A stretch of 64,000 bases of DNA from Hydractinia symbiolongicarpus. Taxonomy: Eukaryota > Cnidaria > Hydrozoa > Anthoathecata > Hydractiniidae. Below are positions 23,511-35,030 of this stretch, one piece after another. The DNA lies in the NCBI RefSeq assembly GCF_029227915.1, contig NC_079877.1, positions 5,954,001-6,018,000 of the forward strand. The letters are read 5' to 3'. The notes under the pieces were generated by a model, which made no database searches, was not told the origin of the DNA, and was given only the letters and a program-made list of their open reading frames with translations. The position numbers and the translations under genes are program-made. Positions within the stretch are counted from its first letter, which is position 1. Each line of letters starts with the position of its first letter.

Positions 23511-26423
23511 TTAATGAAAGTGGTTTAATCGCCGGCAAACGAAAACCCGCGATTTCCTGTAAATCCCGGGCTTGGCCCGTATAGTCGAATGTATATAAAG
23601 AAAGTACCCTGTGAGTAAACTCATTTCCAAAACGATTTTTTAAATTATCTTTTCACCACTAAAACGCTTGAGACTTGTAATTTTCAAAAATGTTTTCATT
23701 TTTGATGAGACGCTAAATAAAAGAAGTTTAATCGCCGGCAAACGAAAACCCGCCATTTCCCGTAAACCCCGGACTCGGCCCGCATAGTCAAAAGTATACA
23801 AAGAAAGTACCCAGGGTGTAAACTCATTTCCCGAACGATTTTTTAAATTATTTTATTCACTACTAAAACGCATGAGATTTGTAGTTTTCAAAAATGTTTT
23901 CATTTTTGATGAGACGCTGAATAAAAGAAGTTTAATCGCCGGCAAACGAAAACCTGCGATTTCCCGTAAATCCCGTACTCGGCCCGTATAGTCAAAAGTA
24001 TACAAAGAAAGTACCCAGGGAGTAAACTCATTTCCCAAACGATTTTTTTAAATTATTATTTCACCACTAAAGCCCATGAGACTTGTAGTTTTTAAAAATG
24101 TTTTCATTTTTGATGAGACGCTGAATAAAAGAAGTTTAATCGCCGGCAAACGAAAACCTGCGATTTCCCGTAAATCCCGTACTCGGCCCGTATAGTCAAA
24201 AGTATACAAAGAAAGTACCCAGGGAGTAAACTCATTTCCCAAACGATTTTTTAAATTATTATTTCACCACTAAAGCCCATGAAACTTGTAGTTTTTAAAA
24301 ATGTTTTCATTTTTGATGAGACGCTGAATAAAAGAAGTTTAATCGCCTGCAAACGAAAACCTGCGATTTCCCGTAAATCCCGGACTCGGCCCGTATAGTC
24401 AAAAGTATACAAGGAAAGTACCCAGTGAGTAAACTCATTTCCCTAACGAATTTTTAAATTATTTTTTCACCACTAAAACGCATGAGACTTGTAGTTTTCA
24501 AAAATGTTTTCATTTTTGATGAGACGCTGAATAAAAGAAGTTTAATCGCCGGCAAACGAAAACCTGCGATTTTCCGTAAATCCCGGACTCGTCCCGTATA
24601 GTCAAAAGTATACAAAGAGAGTACCCAGGGTGTAAACTCACTTCCCGAACGATTTTTTAAATTATTTTTTCACCACTAAAGCGCATGAGACTTGTAGTTT
24701 TCAAAAATGTTTTCATTTTTGATGAGACGCTGAATAAAAGAAGTTTATTCGCCTGCAAACGAAAACTTGCGATTTCCCGTAAATCCCGGACTCGGCCCGT
24801 ATAGTCAAAAGTATACAAAAAAAGTACCCAGGGAGTAAACTCATTTCCCAAACGAATTTTTAATTATTATTTCACCACTAAAGCCCATGAGACTTGTAGT
24901 TTTTAAAAATGTTTTCATTTTTGATGAGACGCGGAATAAAAGAAGTTTAATCGCCGGCAAACGAAAACCCGCGATTTCCCGTAAATCCCGGACTCGGCCC
25001 GTATAGTCAAAAGTATACAAGGAAAGTACCCAGGGTGTAAACTCATTTCCCGAACGATTTTTTAAATTATTTTATTCACCACTAAAGCCCATGAGACTTG
25101 TAGTATTTAAAAATATTTTCATTTTTGATGAGACGCTGAATAAAAGAAGTTTAATCGCCGGCAAACGAAAACCCGCGACTTCCCGTAAATCCCGGACTCG
25201 ATCCGTATAGTCAAAAGTATACAAAGAAAGTACCCAGGGAGTAAACTCATTTCCAATACGATTTTTTAAATTATCTTTTCACCACTAAAACGCTTGAGAC
25301 TTGTAATTTTCAAAAATGTTTTCATTTTTGATGAGACGCTAAATAAAAGAAGTTTAATCGCCGGCAAACGAAAACCCGCCATTTCCCGTAAACCCCGGAC
25401 TCGGCCCGCATAGTCAAAAGTATACAAAGAAAGTACCCATGGTGTAAACTCATTTCCCGAACGATTTTTTAAATTATTTTATTCACAACTAAAGCCCATG
25501 AGACTTGTAGTATTTAAAAATATTTTCATTTTTGATGAGACGCTGAATAAAAGAAGTTTAATCGCCGGCAAACGAAAACCCGCGACTTCCCGTAAATCCC
25601 GGACTCGATCGGTATAGTCAAAAGTATACAAAGAAAGTACCCAGGGAGTAAACTCATTTCCCGAACGATTTTTTAAATTATTTTTTCACCACTAAAACGC
25701 ATGAGACTTGTAGTTTTTAAAAATGTTTTCATTTTTAATGAGTCGCTGAATAAAAGAAGTTTAATTGCCGGCAAACGAAAACCCGCGATTTCCCGTAAAT
25801 CCTGGACTCGGCCCGTATAGTCAAAAGTATACAAGGAAAGTACCCAGTGAGTAAACTCATTTCCCTAACGAATTTTTAAATTATTTTTTCACCACTAAAA
25901 CGCATGAGACTAGTAGTTTTCAGAAATGTTTTCATTTTTGATGAGACGCTTAATGAAAGTGGTTTAATCGCCGGCAAACGAAAACCCGCGATTTCCTGTA
26001 AATCCCGGGCTTGGCCCGTATAGTCGAATGTATATAAAGAAAGTACCCTGTGAGTAAACTCATTTCCAATACGATTTTTTAAATTATCTTTTCACCACTA
26101 AAACGCTTGAGACTTGTAATTTTCAAAAATGTTTTCATTTTTGATGAGACGCTAAATAAAAGAAGTTTAATCGCCGGCAAACGAAAACCCGCCATTTCCC
26201 GTAAACCCCTGACTCGGCCCGCATAGTCAAAAGTATACAAAGAAAGTACCCAGGGTGTAAACTCATTTCCCGAACGATTTTTTAAATTACTTTTTCACCA
26301 CTAAAACGCATGATACTTGTAGTTTTCAAAAATGATTTCATTTTTGATGAGACGCTGAATAAAAGAAGTTTAATCGCCTGCAAACGAAAACCTGCGATTT
26401 CCCGTAAATCCCGGACTCGGCCC
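23511..26423. repeat. Mixed satellite monomers
   Basis: About 14 monomers drawn from subfamilies seen upstream, without one clear long period. Features include CACTACTAAAACGCATGAGATTTG near 23853, as at 6405, 9247, 27104 and 27917. Two TATTTAAAAATATTTTC monomers with TTTTATTCAC lie near 25069 and 25485. The monomer at 26282 matches those at 17350 and 23031 (CGCATGATAC with AAATGATTTC). No gene is seen. Confidence 0.75.
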
Positions 26424-27236
26424 GTATAGTCAAAAGTATACAAAGAAAGTACCCAGGGAGTAAACTCATTTCCCAAACGATTTTTTTAATTGTTATTTCA
26501 CCACTAAAGCCCATGAGACTTGTAGTTTTTAAAAATGTTTTCATTTTTGATGAGACGCTGAATAAAAGAAGTTTAATCGCCTGCAAACGAAAACTTGCGA
26601 TTTCCCGTAAATCCCGGACTCGGCCCGTATAGTCAAAAGTATACAAAGAAAGTACCCAGGGAGTAAACTCATTTCCCAAACGAATTTTTAAATTATTATT
26701 TCACCACTAAAGCCCATGAGACTTGTAGTTTTTAAAAATGTTTTCATTTTTGATGAGACGCTTAATGAAAGTGTTTTAATCGCCGGCAAACGAAAACCCG
26801 CGATTTCCTGTAAATCCCGGGCTTGGCCCGTATAGTCGAATGCATATAAAGAAAGTACCCTGTGAGTAAACTCATTTCCAAAACGATTTTTTAAATTATC
26901 TTTTCACCACTAAAACGCTTGAGACTTGTAATTTTCAAAAATGTTTTCATTTTTGATGAGACGCTAAATAAAAGAAGTTTAATCGCCGGCAAACGAAAAC
27001 CCGCCATTTCCCGTAAACCCCGGACTCGGCCCGCATAGTCAAAAGTATACAAAGAAAGTACCCAGGGTGTAAACTCATTTCCCGAACGATTTTTTAAATT
27101 ATTTTATTCACTACTAAAACGCATGAGATTTGTAGTTTTTAAAAATGTTTTCATTTTTGATGAGACGCTGAATAAAAGAAGTTTAATCGCCGGCAAACGA
27201 AAACCTGCGATTTCCCGTAAATCCCGTACTCGGCCC
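26424..27236. repeat. 813 bp 4-mer, copy 1
   Basis: Four monomers repeated immediately downstream. Both copies contain CGATTTTTTTAATTGTTATT, GAAAGTGTTTTAATCG and GTCGAATGCATATAAAG at a constant 813 bp offset. Confidence 0.88.
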
Positions 27237-28049
27237 GTATAGTCAAAAGTATACAAAGAAAGTACCCAGGGAGTAAACTCATTTCCCAAACGATTTTTTT
27301 AATTGTTATTTCACCACTAAAGCCCATGAGACTTGTAGTTTTTAAAAATGTTTTCATTTTTGATGAGACGCTGAATAAAAGAAGTTTAATCGCCTGCAAA
27401 CGAAAACTTGCGATTTCCCGTAAATCCCGGACTCGGCCCGTATAGTCAAAAGTATACAAAGAAAGTACCCAGGGAGTAAACTCATTTCCCAAACGAATTT
27501 TTAAATTATTATTTCACCACTAAAGCCCATGAGACTTGTAGTTTTTAAAAATGTTTTCATTTTTGATGAGACGCTTAATGAAAGTGTTTTAATCGCCGGC
27601 AAACGAAAACCCGCGATTTCCTGTAAATCCCGGGCTTGGCCCGTATAGTCGAATGCATATAAAGAAAGTACCCTGTGAGTAAACTCATTTCCAAAACGAT
27701 TTTTTAAATTATCTTTTCACCACTAAAACGCTTGAGACTTGTAATTTTCAAAAATGTTTTCATTTTTGATGAGACGCTAAATAAAAGAAGTTTAATCGCC
27801 GGCAAACGAAAACCCGCCATTTCCCGTAAACCCCGGACTCGGCCCGCATAGTCAAAAGTATACAAAGAAAGTACCCAGGGTGTAAACTCATTTCCCGAAC
27901 GATTTTTTAAATTATTTTATTCACTACTAAAACGCATGAGATTTGTAGTTTTCAAAAATGTTTTCATTTTTGATGAGACGCTGAATAAAAGAAGTTTAAT
28001 CGCCGGCAAACGAAAACCTGCGATTTCCCGTAAATCCCGTACTCGGCCC
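27237..28049. repeat. 813 bp 4-mer, copy 2
   Basis: Tandem copy of 26424-27236. The one difference noticed is TTTTTAAAAATG versus TTTTCAAAAATG near 27139 and 27952. Downstream the equivalence stops near 28108. Confidence 0.88.
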
Positions 28050-29043
28050 GTATAGTCAAAAGTATACAAAGAAAGTACCCAGGGAGTAAACTCATTTCCC
28101 AAACGATTTTTTAAATTATTATTTCACCACTAAAGCCCATGAGACTTGTAGTTTTTAAAAATGTTTTCATTTTTGATGAGACGCTGAATAAAAGAAGTTT
28201 AATCGCCGGCAAACGAAAACCTGCGATTTTCCGTAAATCCCGGACTCGTCCCGTATAGTCAAAAGTATACAAAGAGAGTACCCAGGGTGTAAACTCACTT
28301 CCCGAACGATTTTTTAAATTATTATTTCACCACTAAAACGCATGAGACTTGTAGTTTTCAAAAATGTTTTCATTTTTGATGAGACGCTGAATAAAAGAAG
28401 TTTAATCGCCGGCAAACGAAAACCTGCGATTTTCCGTAAATCCCGGACTCGTCCCGTATAGTCAAAAGTATACAAAGAGAGTACCCAGGGTGTAAACTCA
28501 CTTCCCGAACGATTTTTTAAATTATTTTTTCACCACTAAAACGCATGAGACTTGTAGTTTTCAAAAATGTTTTCATTTTTGATGAGACGCTGAATAAAAA
28601 AAGTTTATTCGCCTGCAAACGAAAACTTGCGATTTCCCGTAAATCCCGGACTCGGCCCGTATAGTCAAAAGTATACAAAGAAAGTACCCAGGGAGTAAAC
28701 TCATTTCCCAAACGAATTTTTAATTATTATTTCACCACTAAAGCCCATGAGACTTGTAGTTTTTAAAAATGTTTTCATTTTTGATGAGACGCGGAATAAA
28801 AGAAGTTTAATCGCCGGCAAACGAAAACCCGCGATTTCCCGTAAATCCCGGACTCGGCCCGTATAGTCAAAAGTATACAAGGAAAGTACCCAGTGAGTAA
28901 ACTCATTTCCCGAACGAATTTTTAAATTATTCTTTCACCACTAAAACGCATGAGACTTGTAGTTTTCAGAAATGTTTTCATTTTTGATGAGACGCTTAAT
29001 GAAAGAGGTTTAATCGCCGGCAAACGAAAACCCGCGATTTCCT
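28050..29043. repeat. Satellite monomers between two tandem duplications
   Basis: About five monomers. Two adjacent ones, from about 28190 and 28393, share the same CGATTTTCCG ... ACTCGTCCCG ... GAGAGTACCC ... CACTTCCCGAACG half at a 203 bp offset, which looks like a single-monomer duplication. No other feature is visible. Confidence 0.75.
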
Positions 29044-30060
29044 GTAAATCCCGGACTCGACCCGTATAGTCAAAAGTATACAAAGAAAGTACCCAGGGAG
29101 TAAACTCATTTCCCGAATGATTTTTTAAATTATTTTTTCACCACTAAAACGCATGAGACTTGTAGTTTTTAAAAATGTTTTCATTTTTGATGAGACGCTG
29201 AATAAAAGAAGTTTAATCGCCGGCAAACGAAAACATGCGATTTCCCGTAAATCCTGGACTCGGCCCGTATAGTCAAAAGTATACAAAGAAAGTACCCAGG
29301 GAGTAAACTCATTTCCCAAACGATTTTTTAAATTATTATTTCACCACTAAAGCCCATGAGACTTGTAGTTTTTAAAAATGTTTTCATTTTTGATGAGACG
29401 CTGAATAAAAGAAGTTTAATCGCCGTCAAACGAAAACCCGCGATTTCCCGTAAATCCTGGACTCGGCCCGTATAGTTAAAAGTATACAAGGAAAGTACCC
29501 AGTGAGTAAACTCATTTCCCGAACGAATTTTTAAATTTTTTTTTTCACCACTAAAACGTATGAGACTTGTAGTTTTTAAAAATGTTTTCATTTTTGATGA
29601 GACGCTGAATAAAAGAAGTTTAATCGCCTGCAAACGAAAACCTGCGATTTCCCGTAAATCCCGGACTCGGCCCGTATAGTCAAAAGCATACAAGGAAAGT
29701 ACCCAGTGAGTAAACTCATTTCCCTAACGAATTTTTAAATTATTTTTTCACCACTAAAACGCATGAGACTTGTAGTTTTTAAAAATGTTTTCATTTGTGA
29801 TGAGACGCTGAATAAAAGAAGTTTAATCGCCTGCAAAGGAAAACCTGCGATTTCCCGTAAATCCCGGACTCGGCCCGTATAGTCAAAAGTATACAAGGAA
29901 AGTACCCAGTGAGTAAACTCATTTCCCTAACGAATTTTTAAATTATTTTATTCACCACTAAAGCCCATGAGACTTGTAGTATTTAAAAATATTTTCATTT
30001 TTGATGAGACGCTGAATAAAAGAAGTTTAATCGCCGGCAAACGAAAACCCGCGACTTCCC
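29044..30060. repeat. 1017 bp 5-mer, copy 1
   Basis: Five monomers beginning in CCCGGACTCGACCCG and including CCCGAATGATTTTTT, CGAAAACATGCG, AATCGCCGTCAAACG, a run of ten T before CACCACTAAAACGTATG, and AAAAGCATACAAGG. The marker set reappears 1017 bp downstream. Confidence 0.85.
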
Positions 30061-30905
30061 GTAAATCCCGGACTCGACCCGTATAGTCAAAAGTATACAA
30101 AGAAAGTACCCAGGGAGTAAACTCATTTCCCGAATGATTTTTTAAATTATTTTTTCACCACTAAAACGCATGAGACTTGTAGTTTTTAAAAATGTTTTCA
30201 TTTTTGATGAGACGCTGAATAAAAGAAGTTTAATCGCCGGCAAACGAAAACATGCGATTTCCCGTAAATCCTGGACTCGGCCCGTATAGTCAAAAGTATA
30301 CAAAGAAAGTACCCAGGGAGTAAACTCATTTCCCAAACGATTTTTTAAATTATTATTTCAGCACTAAAGCCCATGAGACTTGTAGTTTTTAAAAATGTTT
30401 TCATTTTTGATGAGACGCTGAATAAAAGAAGTTTAATCGCCGTCAAACGAAAACCCGCGATTTCCCGTAAATCCCGGACTCGGCCCGTATAGTTAAAAGT
30501 ATACAAGGAAAGTACCCAGTGAGTAAACTCATTTCCCGAACGAATTTTTAAATTTTTTTTTTCACCACTAAAACGTATGAGACTTGTAGTTTTTAAAAAT
30601 GTTTTCATTTTTGATGAGACGCTGAATAAAAGAAGTTTAATCGCCTGCAAACGAAAACCTGCGATTTCCCGTAAATCCCGGACTCGGCCCGTATAGTCAA
30701 AAGCATACAAGGAAAGTACCCAGTGAGTAAACTCATTTCCCTAACGAATTTTTAAATTATTTTTTCACCACTAAAACGCATGAGACTTGTAGTTTTCAAA
30801 AATGTTTTTATTTTGATCAGACGCTGAATAAAAGAAGTTTAATCGCCAGCAAACAAAAACCTGCGATTTTCCGTAAATCCCGCACTCGGCCCGTATAGTC
30901 AAAAG
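29310..30905. repeat. 1.6 kb segment duplicated at 3249 bp, copy 1
   Basis: Contains most of the 1017 bp tandem pair plus the GATCAGACG and CCCGCACTCGG monomer, and recurs at 32559-34155. The offset of 3249 bp is 16 monomers. Because the inner 1017 bp pair is present in both, that inner duplication came first. Confidence 0.85.
30061..30792. repeat. 1017 bp 5-mer, copy 2 (incomplete)
   Basis: Repeats the first 730 bp of the 5-mer with few changes (CAGCAC for CACCAC near 30360). It then diverges at 30793, where GTTTTTATTTTGATCAG replaces the CATTTGTGATGAG of copy 1. Confidence 0.85.
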
Positions 30906-32558
30906 TATACAAAGAGAGTACCCAGGGTGTAAACTCACTTCCCGAACGATTTTTCAAATTATTTTTTCACCACTAAAACGCATGAGACTTGTAGTTTTCA
31001 AAAATGTTTTCATTTTTGATGAGACGCTGAATAAAAGAAGTTTAATCGCCTGCAAACGAAAACCTGCGATTTCCAGTAAATCCCGGACTCGGCCCGTATA
31101 GTCAAAAGTATACAAATAAAGTACCCAGGGAGTAAACTCATTTCCCAAACGATTTTTTAAATTATTATTTCACCACTAAAGCCCATGAGACTTGTAGTTT
31201 TAAAAATGTTTTCATTTTTGATGAGACGCTGAATAAAAGAAGTTTAATCGCCTGCAAACGAAAACTTGCGATTTCCCGTAAATCCCGGACTCGGCCCGTA
31301 TAGTCAAAAGTATACAAAGAAAGTACCCAGGGAGTAAACTCATTTCCCAAACGAATTTTTAAATTATTATTTCACCACTAAAGCCCATGAGACTTGTAGT
31401 TTTTAAAAATGTTTTTATTTTTGATGAGACGCTTAATAAAAGAAGTTTAATCGCCTGCAAACGAAAACTTGCGATTTCCCGTAAATCCCGGACTCGGCCC
31501 GTATAGCCAAAAGTATACAAGGAAAGTACCCAGTGAGTAAACTCATTTCCCGAACGAATTTTTAAATTATTTTTTCACCACTAAAACGCATGAGACTTGT
31601 AGTTTTTAAAAATGTTTTCATTTTTAATGAGACGCTGAATAAAAGAAGTTTAATCGCCGGCAAAGGAAAACCTGCGATTTCCCGTAAATCCTGGACTCGG
31701 CCCGTATAGTCAAAAGTATACAAAGAAAGTACCCAGGGAGTAAACTCATTTCCCAAACGATTTTTTAAATTATTATTTCCCCACTAAAGCCCATGAGACT
31801 TGTAGTTTTTAAAAATGTTTTCATTTTTGATGAGACGCTGAATAAAAGAAGTTTAATCGCCGGCAAACGAAAACCCGCGATTTCCCGTAAATCCCGGACT
31901 CGGCCCGTATAGTTAAAAGTATACAAGGAAAGTACCCAGTGAGTAAACTCATTTCCCGAACGAATTTTTAAATTATTTTTTCACCACTAAAACGCATGAG
32001 ACTTGTAGTTTTTAAAAATGTTTTCATTTTTGATGAGACGCTGAAGAAAAGAAGTTTAATCGCCGGCAAATGAAAACCTGCGATTTCCCGTAAATCCTGG
32101 ACTCGGCCCGTATAGTCAAACGTATACAAAGAAAGTACCCAGGGAGTAAACTCATTTCCCAAACGATTTTTTAAATTATTATTTCACCACTAAAGCCCAT
32201 GAGACTTGTAGTTTTTAAAAATGTTTTCATTTTTGATGTGACGCTGAATAAAAGAAGTTTAATCGCCTGCAAACGAAAACTTGCGATTTCCCGTAAATCC
32301 CGGACTCGGCCCGTATAGTCAAAAGTATACAAAGAAAGTACCCAGGGAGTAAACTCATTTCCTAAACGAATTTTTAAATTATTATTTCACCACTAAAGCC
32401 CATGAGACTTGTAGTTTTTAAAAATGTTTTCATTTTTGATGAGACGCTGCATAAAAGAAGTTTAATCGCCTGCAAACGAAAACCTGCGATTTCCCGTAAA
32501 TCCCGGACTCGGCCCGTATAGTCAAAAGTATACAAAGAAAGTACCCAGGGAGTAAACT
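30906..32558. repeat. Satellite monomers with 406 bp dimer spacing
   Basis: About eight monomers. Copies carrying AAAGGAAAACC or AAATGAAAACC with CCTGGACTCGG recur every second monomer (31562, 31968). Markers GTCAAACGTATAC, GATGTGACG and CCTAAACG near 32117-32361 recur near 34557-34801, offset 2440 bp (12 monomers). No gene is seen. Confidence 0.78.
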
Positions 32559-34155
32559 CATTTCCCAAACGATTTTTTAAATTATTATTTCACCACTAAA
32601 GCCCATGAGACTTGTAGTTTTTAAAAATGTTTTCATTTTTGATGAGACGCTGAATAAAAGAAGTTTAATCGCCGTCAAACGAAAACCCGCGATTTCCCGT
32701 AAATCCCGGACTCGGCCCGTATAGTTAAAAGTATACAAGGAAAGTACCCAGTGAGTAAACTCATTTCCCGAACGAATTTTTAAATTTTTTTTTTCACCAC
32801 TAAAACGTATGAGACTTGTAGTTTTTAAAAATGTTTTCATTTTTGATGAGACGCTGAATAAAAGAAGTTTAATCGCCTGCAAACGAAAACCTGCGATTTC
32901 CCGTAAATCCCGGACTCGGCCCGTATAGTCAAAAGCATACAAGGAAAGTACCCAGTGAGTAAACTCATTTCCCTAACGAATTTTTAAATTATTTTTTCAC
33001 CACTAAAACGCATGAGACTTGTAGTTTTTAAAAATGTTTTCATTTGTGATGAGACGCTGAATAAAAGAAGTTTAATCGCCTGCAAAGGAAAACCTGCGAT
33101 TTCCCGTAAATCCCGGACTCGGCCCGTATAGTCAAAAGTATACAAGGAAAGTACCCAGTGAGTAAACTCATTTCCCTAACGAATTTTTAAATTATTTTAT
33201 TCACCACTAAAGCCCATGAGACTTGTAGTATTTAAAAATATTTTCATTTTTGATGAGACGCTGAATAAAAGAAGTTTAATCGCCGGCAAACGAAAACCCG
33301 CGACTTCCCGTAAATCCCGGACTCGACCCGTATAGTCAAAAGTATACAAAGAAAGTACCCAGGGAGTAAACTCATTTCCCGAATGATTTTTTAAATTATT
33401 TTTTCACCACTAAAACGCATGAGACTTGTAGTTTTTAAAAATGTTTTCATTTTTGATGAGACGCTGAATAAAAGAAGTTTAATCGCCGGCAAACGAAAAC
33501 ATGCGATTTCCCGTAAATCCTGGACTCGGCCCGTATAGTCAAAAGTATACAAAGAAAGTACCCAGGGAGTAAACTCATTTCCCAAACGATTTTTTAAATT
33601 ATTATTTCACCACTAAAGCCCATGAGACTTGTAGTTTTTAAAAATGTTTTCATTTTTGATGAGACGCTGAATAAAAGAAGTTTAATCGCCGTCAAACGAA
33701 AACCCGCGATTTCCCGTAAATCCCGGACTCGGCCCGTATAGTTAAAAGTATACAAGGAAAGTACCCAGTGAGTAAACTCATTTCCCGAACGAATTTTTAA
33801 ATTTTTTTTTTCACCACTAAAACGTATGAGACTTGTAGTTTTTAAAAATGTTTTCATTTTTGATGAGACGCTGAATAAAAGAAGTTTAATCGCCTGCAAA
33901 CGAAAACCTGCGATTTCCCGTAAATCCCGGACTCGGCCCGTATAGTCAAAAGCATACAAGGAAAGTACCCAGTGAGTAAACTCATTTCCCTAACGAATTT
34001 TTAAATTATTTTTTCACCACTAAAACGCATGAGACTTGTAGTTTTCAAAAATGTTTTTATTTTTGATCAGACGCTGAATAAAAGAAGTTTAATCGCCGGC
34101 AAACGAAAACCTGCGATTTTCCGTAAATCCCGCACTCGGCCCGTATAGTCAAAAG
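32559..34155. repeat. 1.6 kb segment duplicated at 3249 bp, copy 2
   Basis: Second copy of 29310-30905, again containing the tandem 1017 bp 5-mer (copies starting near 32577 and 33594). Shared markers are the ten-T tract, CATTTGTGATGAG, AAAAGCATAC, CCCGAATGATT and GATCAGACG. The two segments differ at scattered bases. Confidence 0.85.
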
Positions 34156-35030
34156 CATACAAGGAAAGTACCCAGTGAGTAAACTCATTTCCCTAACGAA
34201 TTTTTAAATTATTTGTTCACCACTAAAACGCATGAGACTTGTAGTTTTCAAAAATCTTTTTATTTTTGATGAGACGCTGAATAAAAGAAGTTTAATCGCC
34301 GGCAAACAAAAACCTGCGATTTTCCGTAAATCCCGGACTCGGCCCGTATAGTTAAAAGTATACAAGGAAAGTACCCAGGGTGTAAACTCACTTCCCGAAC
34401 GATTTTTCAAATTATTTTTTCACCACTAAAACGCATGAGACTTGTAGTTTTCAAAAATATTTTCATTTTTGATGAGACGCTGAATAAAAGAAGTTTAATC
34501 GCCGGCAAAGGAAAACCTGCGATTTCCCGTAAATCCTGGACTCGGCCCGTATAGTCAAACGTATACAAAGAAAGTACCCAGGGAGTAAACTCATTTCCCA
34601 AACGATTTTTTAAATTATTATTTCACCACTAAAGCCCATGAGACTTGTAGTTTTTAAAAATGTTTTCATTTTTGATGTGACGCTGAATAAAAGAAGTTTA
34701 ATCGCCTGCAAACGAAAACTTGCGATTTCCCGTAAATCCCGGACTCGGCCCGTATAGTCAAAAGTATACAAAGAAAGTACCCAGGGAGTAAACTCATTTC
34801 CTAAACGAATTTTTAAATTATTATTTCACCACTAAAGCCCATGAGACTTGTAGTTTTTAAAAATGTTTTCATTTTTGATGAGACGCTTAATAAAAGAAGT
34901 TTAATCGCCTGCAAACGAAAACTTGCGATTTCCCGTAAATCCGAGGCTCGGCCCGTATAGTCAAAAGTATACAAGGAAAGTACCCAGTGAGTAAACTCAT
35001 TTCCCGAACGAATTTTTGAATTATTTTTTC
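34156..35030. repeat. Satellite monomers, joint region
   Basis: About four monomers joining the 3249 bp-spaced copy to the large block that starts near 35031. Oddities are TTTGTTCACC, AAAATCTTTTTATT, CGATTTTTCAAATT and, near 34941, AATCCGAGGCTCGG. Confidence 0.75.

Noticed and set aside
26338-26679. 113-codon frames here and at 27151, 36291 and 60649
   Set aside because: They join two monomer reading frames through 1-bp indels in the A/T tract, and two of them are copies of the 813 bp duplication.
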